Source: an uncultured Bacteroidota bacterium (lineage in GTDB: Bacteria > Bacteroidota > Bacteroidia > Flavobacteriales > Flavobacteriaceae). Taken from it: DNA of 47,629 nt. The stretch is taken from assembly GCA_913047695.1 (NCBI GenBank), contig CAJWUI010000011.1:1-47629 (forward strand), read 5' to 3'. The notes under the pieces are model-generated. The model searched no databases and was not told where the DNA came from. It saw nothing but the letters and a program-made list of their open reading frames with translations. Shown here one piece after another: positions 1 to 7,788 of the stretch; within the stretch, counting starts at the first letter, position 1, and the number at the start of each line of letters is the position of its first letter. The translations under genes were made by a program, and so were the position numbers.

Positions 1-1397
1 TTTCCGATACAGAATTGGCTGAAAATTGATCCTAAAATATCTCTGTCGTGGTCAATTTCACCTGTAATTGAGCCAATGTGATTAATTGCCTCTTTTATTT
101 CTACACTTAGTAGATCTCCACTTAATTTATTGTTAAGGTCTCTTTGAATTTTTTCAACTGATAGAAGTGATTCCTTTAGAGCATTATAGTGCCTTGTATT
201 TTGAATAATATAGTTAGAGTTAGTTTTTAGGCCCTCAACAAGTTTGACAAGCATCTTTTTAAGGGGAATTAAACTTTTAGGATTGAAGGTTGAAATACCT
301 AATTGTCCATAAATTTTTACTGAATTTAATTTGTTCTCAATTTTTGAAGCTAAAGATGAGTTAAACTTGTTATTATTTTTATCAATTTTATTTTCAATAG
401 TGATAAGAGTAGGGGAGCTATCTAATAATTCGCTTATTTCATTAGTTATATCTGTTGAATTAGAATCACTGTCATACATGTAAATTAGAATTGAGGATTT
501 TTTGACTTTTTCTTTTGCTTTTTTAACTCCAATTGCTTCAATAACATCATCGGTATCTCGAAGCCCAGCTGTGTCAATAAATCGAAACAAAATACCGTCT
601 ATAGTTATTGTATCTTCAATTGAATCTCTTGTTGTACCAGGGATTTTTGAAACGATTGCCTTTTCCTCATTAAAAAGAGCATTTAATAATGACGATTTTC
701 CTGTATTTGGTTTACCTGCTATGGCTACAGGTACTCCGTTTTTTATAGCATTTCCATAATTAAAAGATAGTTTTAAATCACTAATTTCTTTATGAAGATT
801 TTCAAGTAATAATTGTAGTTGATTTAAATTCGCAAACTCAACATCCTCTTCTCCAAAATCAAGCTCTAATTCGATTAATGATTTAAATTTTATAAGCTCC
901 TGTCTCAATTTTTTCATTCTATTAGAATAGCCACCACGCAATTGTTTTATTGCAATCTCGTGTGCTGCTAAGGTTTCAGAGGCTATAATATCGCAAACAG
1001 CTTCTGCCTGACTTAGGTCCATTTTTTTATTTAAATAAGCACGTAGAGTAAATTCTCCTTCCTTGGCAAGCATTATGCCTTCTTCAATAAAACTTGTAAC
1101 GACCTTTTGCAGAATATAGTTAGAACCATGGCATGAAATTTCAACTACATCCTCACCAGTGTAGGAATTTGGTGATCTAAATTTTGTGACAAGGACCTCA
1201 TCAATAATAGTATTATTAACAACAAGGTCCCCAAAGATTACCTTATTGCAAGGTAGCTTCTCAAAGGATTTATTTGATTTGGGTCTAAAAAAAAGATTTG
1301 TTTTTGTTATGGATTCTGGTCCTGATAAACGAATTAATCCGATCGCTCCTTTACCCGCTGGAGTGGCAATTGCAATAATTGTTCCCTCATTAATCAC
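1..1397 (-). CDS. mnmE: tRNA modification GTPase MnmE (nearly complete, runs off window edge)
   Basis: With MnmG, MnmE installs the (carboxymethyl)aminomethyl group on U34 of certain tRNAs. The translation shows an N-terminal folate-binding domain and an inserted G domain with G1 GKPNTGKSS near residue 228, G3 DTAG near 275 and G4 NKID near 336. It ends in FCIGK, the conserved C-terminal motif whose Cys is needed for modification. The window edge cuts the final Lys codon and the stop, so about 465 of 466 codons are present. I place the start at the GTG at 1397, one base after the upstream gene's stop, because VINEGTIIAIATP aligns with the usual family N-terminus. An ATG at 1448 would add 17 residues and overlap the upstream gene by 50 bp. 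It is the last gene of a minus-strand group. Confidence 0.93.
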   Translation of the reverse strand, partial: MINEGTIIAIATPAGKGAIGLIRLSGPESITKTNLFFRPKSNKSFEKLPCNKVIFGDLVVNNTIIDEVLVTKFRSPNSYTGEDVVEISCHGSNYILQKVVTSFIEEGIMLAKEGEFTLRAYLNKKMDLSQAEAVCDIIASETLAAHEIAIKQLRGGYSNRMKKLRQELIKFKSLIELELDFGEEDVEFANLNQLQLLLENLHKEISDLKLSFNYGNAIKNGVPVAIAGKPNTGKSSLLNALFNEEKAIVSKIPGTTRDSIEDTITIDGILFRFIDTAGLRDTDDVIEAIGVKKAKEKVKKSSILIYMYDSDSNSTDITNEISELLDSSPTLITIENKIDKNNNKFNSSLASKIENKLNSVKIYGQLGISTFNPKSLIPLKKMLVKLVEGLKTNSNYIIQNTRHYNALKESLLSVEKIQRDLNNKLSGDLLSVEIKEAINHIGSITGEIDHDRDILGSIFSQFCIG

Positions 1398-1398
1398 C

Positions 1399-2532
1399 TT
1401 ATATGCTCTTATTATATGTAGCTCTTCTTTTATGAAGCCTGTGCTCATAATTTTTCCATAGCTTTTGGATAGCTGTGTTTTCTTCTAATTCTGGATTAGT
1501 TTCCACACTTATAATTTGTTTTTTATTAAATAGCTTTTGCATCTCATTGAAAATGATAGCTGTAATTCCTTTGTTCTGGTATTCTGGGTGGACTCCAATT
1601 AGATAAAACGAGGCACGATTATTCTTTCTCATAGCCTTCAGCAGATAGTAGGTATTAAGGATAGTAATTTTACCATTAATTTTTTTTAGAGCTTCGGTGA
1701 AGGAAGGCATTGTTATTGAAAAACATATAAGTTTTCCTTCTTTATCAATAATACATTTGATGTAGTCGGGATTTACAAACTTTAAAAATCTTTTCTTATA
1801 ATTTTCTATTTGATAATCTTGAATAGGAACGTAAGTTTGAAGCTGATTATAGGTTTTGTCTAACAATTCAAACATTTGATCTACATAGGGTATAATATCT
1901 TTTCGTTTTTTAAAATTTAATAATGTTAATTCATATTTATCCATTATTAATTTTGAAAATCTTTTAACTCTTTCAGGTGAAGATTCAAAATCATCAATTT
2001 TTATTTCGTATTCTACCCATTTAGCTGCTACATTAAAACCAAGCTTTTCTAAATGCTTAGAATAGTAAGGAAAGTTGTAAAGAGTAATTATAGTATTCGG
2101 TTCGTTAAAGCCCTCAATTAGCATACCTGCCTTATCCAAATTTGAAAAGCCTACTGGTCCTTCAATAGTTTCCATTTTAAGGTTTTTTCCAAACGCAATA
2201 ACAGCCTCAAGCAAGGTTTTGGAAACATTTATATCATCTACAAAATCAAACCATCCAAAACGGACTTTATTTTTTTTTATTTCTTTAACCTCGATCCAGT
2301 TTATAATTGCTGCTACTCTACCAACCACCTCACCATTTTTATACGCAATAAATAAAGATGCAGTTGCATTCTGATAAACAGGATTAAGCTTTGGATCTAG
2401 TGTTTCAATTTCATCCTTAACCAGTGGGGGTACCCAAAAAGGGTTATCCTTATATAAGGCGAATGGAAACTCCACAAAGGTTTGATAATCCCCTTTTGTA
2501 CTGACTTTTTTGATATCGATCCTCTGACTCAT
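1399..2532 (-). CDS. YghO-like GNAT-family protein
   Basis: A 377-residue protein resembling the E. coli YghO / Bacteroidota GNAT-like group. The N-terminal part carries the family hallmark of a short aromatic-rich stretch (NPFWVPPL, about residues 31-38) and a GPVGFSNLDKAG-like centre near 125-136. The C-terminal part looks like an acetyl-CoA binding GNAT half (YLIGVHPEYQNKGI, about 312-325, fits the beta4/alpha3 pyrophosphate-binding element). The substrate is unknown. There is no signal peptide, so it should be cytosolic. Its stop lies one base before the mnmE GTG start and its own start is 5 bp after the barrel-protein gene, so the three are probably co-transcribed. The family assignment is fairly secure; the reaction is inferred only from the fold. 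Confidence 0.75.
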   Translation of the reverse strand: MSQRIDIKKVSTKGDYQTFVEFPFALYKDNPFWVPPLVKDEIETLDPKLNPVYQNATASLFIAYKNGEVVGRVAAIINWIEVKEIKKNKVRFGWFDFVDDINVSKTLLEAVIAFGKNLKMETIEGPVGFSNLDKAGMLIEGFNEPNTIITLYNFPYYSKHLEKLGFNVAAKWVEYEIKIDDFESSPERVKRFSKLIMDKYELTLLNFKKRKDIIPYVDQMFELLDKTYNQLQTYVPIQDYQIENYKKRFLKFVNPDYIKCIIDKEGKLICFSITMPSFTEALKKINGKITILNTYYLLKAMRKNNRASFYLIGVHPEYQNKGITAIIFNEMQKLFNKKQIISVETNPELEENTAIQKLWKNYEHRLHKRRATYNKSI

Positions 2533-2537
2533 AATTC

Positions 2538-3584
2538 TCAGTTTCTTTTAGCCTTACGATTCCTTTTTTTCTCAGATTTTGTATTTTTCTTAAAAGTTTT
2601 CTTCAGATTTTTTTCTTGTTTTTTTAACTCTTTTTCTTCTTTTTCTTCTCCTGAAATAAAATCTTTGTGAAAATCTAGTCTATAAGATACTCCAATATTT
2701 GCTAAAATACTACTTGGTGTAGTTTTTGTTGAAGTCCCAAGAGTGGCTTCAATTTGTAGATCGTCAGAGTAGAGGTATGCAACACCAGATCGGAAAAGAA
2801 AATTTCTGTAAAGGTCACTTCTTATCCCCTGGTTTTCAATATAAACAGACCAGTATTTATTGATTGTGTGGGTTAGAGTTAAAATGTAATTAATTTCAGT
2901 ATAGTCTGAGAGAAAACGATCATATATTAAATTGGTTACAAATACCCATGATCCCAAAAAGTGAGATTGAGTTGCTAATATTCCTTTAAGATGAAAAAAG
3001 GGTTCTTTATCTGGAGGTATTCCCAAATTCTGAAAAAATATTGGACGATAAATATTTCCAAAAAAATTGTTGTACGGAAATGGATTATTCTTTTCAAAAT
3101 TTACATTAGTTCCAAGTGTCAATGAGATTGCGGGGATTAGATCCCTCAACTTGAAACCATTATTAGCTTTCCAACTGTAAACATTAACTTCTCTCTCTTT
3201 TTTAAAAGGATCAAAAAACAAATATTTAAAGCCTAAAAAATTTTGTAAAAAACCTTCCCTTTTTGATTTTTGGTTTAGAGAATACAACTTAGAAATTAAG
3301 GATCCAATAGCATATTTACTATCAATTGTTAACTCTAATTTTTCACTTAAAAATCCCCATCTAAGAGATAGAAATCCAATTGCTGCATCAAAAGTTGAAT
3401 TATTATAACCGCTATGAGCATAGTTTCTATATGCAAATCCCAATTCTGATTGAAAAACATTTTTACCTACAGAGAAAGCTCCTATTGACGCACCTGGCCT
3501 GTTTGAATTTATTTGATCTGTATACTGAGAAATTGCAAAACTCGATATAAATAAAAACAAAAAGAGGGTCTTTTTGAAAGCCAT
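2538..3584 (-). CDS. Putative outer-membrane beta-barrel protein (MetA-pathway 'phenol degradation' family)
   Basis: The protein has a typical signal peptide (MAFKKTLFLFLFISSFAISQ) followed by INSNRPGASIGAFSVGKNV, a motif seen in Bacteroidota members of the Phenol_MetA_deg family of outer-membrane barrels. The rest alternates aromatic and polar residues as expected for beta-strands. I start at the ATG at 3584, giving 348 residues; an upstream ATG at 3617 would put 11 residues before the signal peptide, and a promoter -7 box lies between the two. Unusually, the C-terminus does not end in a barrel strand: it has about 40 residues that are almost all Lys/Glu/Arg (roughly the last 40). The cargo or function is unknown, and the 'phenol degradation' family name should not be read as function. 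Confidence 0.65.
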   Translation of the reverse strand: MAFKKTLFLFLFISSFAISQYTDQINSNRPGASIGAFSVGKNVFQSELGFAYRNYAHSGYNNSTFDAAIGFLSLRWGFLSEKLELTIDSKYAIGSLISKLYSLNQKSKREGFLQNFLGFKYLFFDPFKKEREVNVYSWKANNGFKLRDLIPAISLTLGTNVNFEKNNPFPYNNFFGNIYRPIFFQNLGIPPDKEPFFHLKGILATQSHFLGSWVFVTNLIYDRFLSDYTEINYILTLTHTINKYWSVYIENQGIRSDLYRNFLFRSGVAYLYSDDLQIEATLGTSTKTTPSSILANIGVSYRLDFHKDFISGEEKEEKELKKQEKNLKKTFKKNTKSEKKRNRKAKRN

Positions 3585-3588
3585 ATAA

Positions 3589-3596
3589 CAAATATA
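3589..3596 (-). promoter_or_regulatory. Candidate -7 box for the barrel-protein gene
   Basis: On the minus strand the box reads TATATTTG, a perfect TAnnTTTG. Its last G is only 5 bp from the A of the ATG at 3584, so the transcript would be leaderless or nearly so. No good TTG is visible at the -33 position, which lowers confidence. Confidence 0.4.
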
Positions 3597-3663
3597 AAAG
3601 AACATTCTAGCATTCATGTGATATGGAACTTCTTATTAGACTGTAAAATTTCGCCAGTTAATT

Positions 3664-3900
3664 ATGAAATACTTAATTTTAATAAAATTAAAATCATTGA
3701 TAATAATTTTAAAATTCTTAATATTTTTTCTAGGTGGGATTTACATTCTCAGGTTACTTTCTCCTTTATTATTTAAAATTTTAATATCCCGTTTATTAAA
3801 AAAAGCTAAAGAAACTAAAACTAAAGAATATAAGAAAAGAACGAAAAAGACTACATCACAATCCTTCGGTGAATATATTGACTATGAGGAAGTTGAATAA
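3664..3900 (+). CDS. DUF4834-type small membrane protein
   Basis: A 78-residue protein with a hydrophobic N-terminal half (about residues 8-40, one or two membrane segments), a Lys-rich middle and the ending GEYIDYEEVE, which matches the DUF4834 family that in flavobacteria lies next to a YfhO gene. Function is unknown. Its 3' end overlaps the predicted start of the YfhO gene by 17 bp, so the two are probably translationally coupled and may act together in envelope glycan or lipid modification (inference). It is divergent from the barrel-protein gene, with a gap of about 80 bp. Confidence 0.7.
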   Translation: MKYLILIKLKSLIIILKFLIFFLGGIYILRLLSPLLFKILISRLLKKAKETKTKEYKKRTKKTTSQSFGEYIDYEEVE

Positions 3901-6319
3901 CAGAATTTTACACTTTACATTTTTTCCTCATTCAGTAATTATTATAGGCTTTGCAATAATATCATTATTATTTTACTATCCACTTTTATCAGGTAAAGCA
4001 CTTTTTCAGTCCGATATACGTCAATATGATGGAATGTCGCGACAATTGAAAGATTATAGAGCTCAAGCAGGTGAGGAGACCTATTGGATTGATAATGCTT
4101 TTGGAGGTATGCCTACTTATCAACTAGGTGCAAAATACCCAGCAGACTTTTTAAGTCCAATCTACTCTTTTTTTCGAATTCTCCCTCGTCCTGCGCATAT
4201 ACTATTTATTTATTTACTTGGATTTTATCTTTTGATGATAATATTAAAATTTCCATGGCAAATTGGGCTTTTTGGATCAACGGCATTTGGATTTTCAACT
4301 TATCTACTCATAATTTTACAGGTCGGTCATAATACTAAGGCATTAGCAATAAGTTTTATCCCTTTTGTGATTGCAGGTATACTTTTACTTTTTAGAAAAC
4401 AATGGTTTTGGGGATTTATTTTAACATCCTTGTCTTTAGCAATGCAAATTAGATCAAATCATTATCAAATGACTTATTACCTTCTATTTCTTATAGGGAT
4501 TTTTATAGTTGTTTATGGTTATGACTTTTTTAAACTTAAAAAAATAAAACCTTTGATATTATCAATATTACTTTTGTTTTCAAGTGTTATCATTTCTTTA
4601 GGATTTAATTCTACTCCCTTATTGGCAACAGCAGAATATGCTAATTTTAGTACTCGTGGTGCAAGCGAACTAACTATTAACCCAGATGGAACTCCTAAAG
4701 AAAGGTCTACTGGCCTAGACTTTGATTATATTACTGAATATAGCTATGGAATCTTTGAAACACTTAATCTTATCGTCCCCAGAATACAGGGAGGAGCTTC
4801 AAGTGAAAATCTAGGGAAAAAACATGGTGTTTATGATTTTCTCATAAAAAATGGGGTTAGCTCTACCCAAGCACTTCAATTTTCAAAAAATGTTCCGACT
4901 TATTGGGGTAAACAACCTATTTTAGAAGCTCCCGCCTATATAGGTATATCTGTTTTTTTCTTTGCTTTAATATCAATTATTTTAATAAATGGACCCTTAA
5001 GAAACGCGTTAGCTGTAGGTGTTGTTTTTGCATTAATTCTATCTTGGGGAAAAAACTTGAGTTTTGTCACTGAGTTTTTTATAAATTATGTACCGTTTTA
5101 TAATAAATTTAGAGCGGTATCTTCAGTACAAGTAATTTTAGAATTTTGTGTTCCGGTTCTATCTTCATTAGGTATTTATAATCTTTATTTTAAAAAAGAA
5201 AAAATTCAAATTAATAGAGTTTTGAAAATAGCTGCCTTTCTAATTTTATTATTAATACTTGTTTTTATTTCGCAAAGCCTACTATCCTTTTCTGGAATGA
5301 ATGATTCTTACTATAGAGAATTATATGGGAATGATCTTTTATTAAAAATTAGAGAAGCAAGAATATCTATTTTCAAGTCAGATATACTAAGAGCTATAGT
5401 TTTTTGCTTCCTTTTGATGGGCACATATTTTCTTTTTTACTCCAATAAAATCAAAAGAAATTTAGCTTTAGGTATAACATTTATTTTAATGCTCACTGAT
5501 TTACTAGGTATCGCCAATAGATACATAGATCGTAACGCATTCGTTAACTCAAAAGTTCTTTCTAATCCATTCCAAATTACAAAAGCCGATCAAAGCATTC
5601 AGAATGACAAAACGCGTTATAGAGTATTTGAGCCAAGACTCGGTTTAACTGGTTCTAGAACTTCGTATTTCCATAATTCTTTGGGTGGTTATCATGGAGC
5701 TAAACCGCGGAGATTTCAAGAATTGATTGATGCTTATAAAACTCAACAAAATAGTGGAATCTTAGATTTTTTAAATGTTAAGTATATACTATATCCTGAC
5801 GAAGAGAGTGGAGAGTTAAAAACTTTTTTAAATTCTGGTGCACTAGGTTCGGCTTGGTTTATTAATGAAATAAATGAATTCAACACACCTGATGAACTTC
5901 TTAAAGCAATGGATAGCAATAATTTTAAAAAAACCGCTTTAATGCTTAAAAAGGATATACCTGAGGATTTCTCAAAAAACTATGCGAATGATTCTTTAAA
6001 TGATATTAATCTTATAAAAGCTAAACCAAATTATTTGTTATATAGTATTAATACAGCTAAAGATGCTTTTGCAGTTTTTTCTGAAATGTATTATCCAAAA
6101 GGATGGAAAGTCTTTATAGACGATATTGAAAAAAATATTTTGAACGTAAATTATGTTCTTCGTGGACTACAGATTCCTGCAAATTCTTCAAAGCTAGAAT
6201 TTAGATTTGAGCCCGATATAGTAAAACAAGGAACTTATTTAAGATGGCTTAGTTTACTAATTTTTATTTCAGCTAGTACCGCTTTGGCATACTTTCAGTA
6301 TTTTAGAAAAACTACTTAA
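3884..6319 (+). CDS. YfhO family membrane protein (putative GT-C fold glycosyltransferase)
   Basis: A large polytopic inner-membrane protein of 811 residues with about a dozen hydrophobic segments and a periplasmic C-terminal part. The motifs fit PF09586: the early loop SDIRQYDGMSRQLKDYR, and MYYPKGWKVFIDD near the C-terminus, followed by a last transmembrane helix. In firmicutes YfhO glycosylates lipoteichoic acid; in Bacteroidota the acceptor is not established, and transfer to an envelope polymer is inferred. I chose the ATG at 3884; a GTG at 3869 is possible but lies deeper in the preceding gene. The stop is 5 bp before the flippase gene, so the DUF4834 gene, YfhO gene and flippase gene form one operon. 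Confidence 0.8.
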   Translation: MRKLNNRILHFTFFPHSVIIIGFAIISLLFYYPLLSGKALFQSDIRQYDGMSRQLKDYRAQAGEETYWIDNAFGGMPTYQLGAKYPADFLSPIYSFFRILPRPAHILFIYLLGFYLLMIILKFPWQIGLFGSTAFGFSTYLLIILQVGHNTKALAISFIPFVIAGILLLFRKQWFWGFILTSLSLAMQIRSNHYQMTYYLLFLIGIFIVVYGYDFFKLKKIKPLILSILLLFSSVIISLGFNSTPLLATAEYANFSTRGASELTINPDGTPKERSTGLDFDYITEYSYGIFETLNLIVPRIQGGASSENLGKKHGVYDFLIKNGVSSTQALQFSKNVPTYWGKQPILEAPAYIGISVFFFALISIILINGPLRNALAVGVVFALILSWGKNLSFVTEFFINYVPFYNKFRAVSSVQVILEFCVPVLSSLGIYNLYFKKEKIQINRVLKIAAFLILLLILVFISQSLLSFSGMNDSYYRELYGNDLLLKIREARISIFKSDILRAIVFCFLLMGTYFLFYSNKIKRNLALGITFILMLTDLLGIANRYIDRNAFVNSKVLSNPFQITKADQSIQNDKTRYRVFEPRLGLTGSRTSYFHNSLGGYHGAKPRRFQELIDAYKTQQNSGILDFLNVKYILYPDEESGELKTFLNSGALGSAWFINEINEFNTPDELLKAMDSNNFKKTALMLKKDIPEDFSKNYANDSLNDINLIKAKPNYLLYSINTAKDAFAVFSEMYYPKGWKVFIDDIEKNILNVNYVLRGLQIPANSSKLEFRFEPDIVKQGTYLRWLSLLIFISASTALAYFQYFRKTT

Positions 6320-6324
6320 CACCG

Positions 6325-7788
6325 ATGGGAATAATAACTAGGCAGTCTATTTATAATGTAATAAGTATAGGCTTTGCATTTATAATCGGAGCTGTAAATA
6401 TGCTTTTCCTTTATCCTTCATTTCCTGGTAAGGAATTCCAAGGACTTGTAATTGCCTTATTGGCAAATTCAAACCTTATACAACCATTTATTTCTTTTGG
6501 TGTTCAGCACACTTTAATAAAGTTTTTTAGTGATGCTAGCAGTAAAGATCAACAAGACCGCTTATTATGGTTTTCACTATTTATTCCACTTTTGGTCTTA
6601 ATTCTTCTAACTCCATTTTATATTTATTTTAATAAAGAAATACTTAACTTTCTATCGAATGAAAATATTTTAGTTAGTAAGCTCCCTTTTTTAATTATTC
6701 TAATTTCTATTTCTACAGCATATTTTGAAATCTTTTTTAGTTGGCTACGCATTCAATTAAAATCTGTATTTGGAAATTTCTTGAAAGAAGTATATCCAAG
6801 ACTTTTAACATTTTTACTTCTTATATTATATGCCTTAAAATTTATTGATTTAGACACTTTTATCATTTACTTGATTTGCGGATATTATCTCCGTTTGATC
6901 ATCATAATGATATATAGTTTTAGTATTTATTTACCAAGTTTTAACGGATTTATTCCATCATCATGGAGAAATATGTTAAGATATAGTAGTTTGATATTTC
7001 TCTCTGGTGCTGCCGCAAGTTTTATTTTAGATATAGATAAGTCAATGATTTTTTCTTTAACATCTGATGCGAATGTAGCCTACTATGCTGTGGCAATATA
7101 TGTTGCAGCTATAATTGAGGCACCAGGCAGAGCGATGTTTCAAATAACTAGCCCACTAGTTGCTAGGGCATTAAACAAAAACGAAAAAACCACTCTAGAA
7201 AATCTTCTAAAAAAAAGCAGTCTTAATTTATTCATTGTATCAGGGTTCGTTTTTTTATTAATTAACCTCAACTTAATAGATTTTTATCAAATTATTAATC
7301 AGGAAGGTTATTCTTCAGCTATTGGGGTTGTTATTATTGTTTCATTGGGAAAGCTTTTTAGTATGTCTATGGGATGTCTAAATAACATAATTATTAATTC
7401 AAAAAAGTATTATTACGTATTTTGGTTTTCAGTCATATCAGCAATTCTTGCGGTAATACTTAATTACTTCATGATTCAGAGTTATGGAATTATTGGGGCA
7501 GCTCTTGCTACTCTAATTGTTATTACTATTGTCAATCTCAGCAAAATTATATTAGTTCATTTTTTGTTTAAAATTCATCCATACTCAGCAAAAACTGTAA
7601 GTATTTTGATAAATCTAATCATTATATATCTTATTGTATATTTCGTTCCAAGCTTGTTAAATCCTTGGTTGTCAATTTCTTTAAGAAGCTTTTTAATTTT
7701 AGGTCTGTTTATCATTCCCTTAATAATTTTTAAGTGGTCAGACGAAATTGAAACCCTTTTAAAAGAGATTAGAAAAAAATTATATTAA
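6325..7788 (+). CDS. Polysaccharide/lipid-linked sugar flippase (MATE/MOP superfamily)
   Basis: 487 residues with roughly 12-14 hydrophobic segments spread over the whole length and few charged loops, typical of the Wzx/RfbX-like oligosaccharide flippases of the MOP superfamily. The early IGAVNMLFLYPSF and the central LDIDKSMIFSLTSDANVAYYAVA (quoted here only to D-K-S-M) region, where a charged pair sits in a membrane segment, are typical of this group. It would move undecaprenyl-linked glycans across the inner membrane. The substrate cannot be told from the sequence. It directly follows the YfhO gene, supporting an envelope-polymer role. Its 3' end overlaps the 3' end of the convergent uvrA by 9 bp. 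Confidence 0.78.
   Translation: MGIITRQSIYNVISIGFAFIIGAVNMLFLYPSFPGKEFQGLVIALLANSNLIQPFISFGVQHTLIKFFSDASSKDQQDRLLWFSLFIPLLVLILLTPFYIYFNKEILNFLSNENILVSKLPFLIILISISTAYFEIFFSWLRIQLKSVFGNFLKEVYPRLLTFLLLILYALKFIDLDTFIIYLICGYYLRLIIIMIYSFSIYLPSFNGFIPSSWRNMLRYSSLIFLSGAAASFILDIDKSMIFSLTSDANVAYYAVAIYVAAIIEAPGRAMFQITSPLVARALNKNEKTTLENLLKKSSLNLFIVSGFVFLLINLNLIDFYQIINQEGYSSAIGVVIIVSLGKLFSMSMGCLNNIIINSKKYYYVFWFSVISAILAVILNYFMIQSYGIIGAALATLIVITIVNLSKIILVHFLFKIHPYSAKTVSILINLIIIYLIVYFVPSLLNPWLSISLRSFLILGLFIIPLIIFKWSDEIETLLKEIRKKLY

Noticed and set aside
502..759. 85-residue plus-strand ORF inside mnmE
   Set aside because: It lies antisense to the mnmE G domain, which has full GTPase motifs in the other frame; the plus-strand translation resembles nothing.
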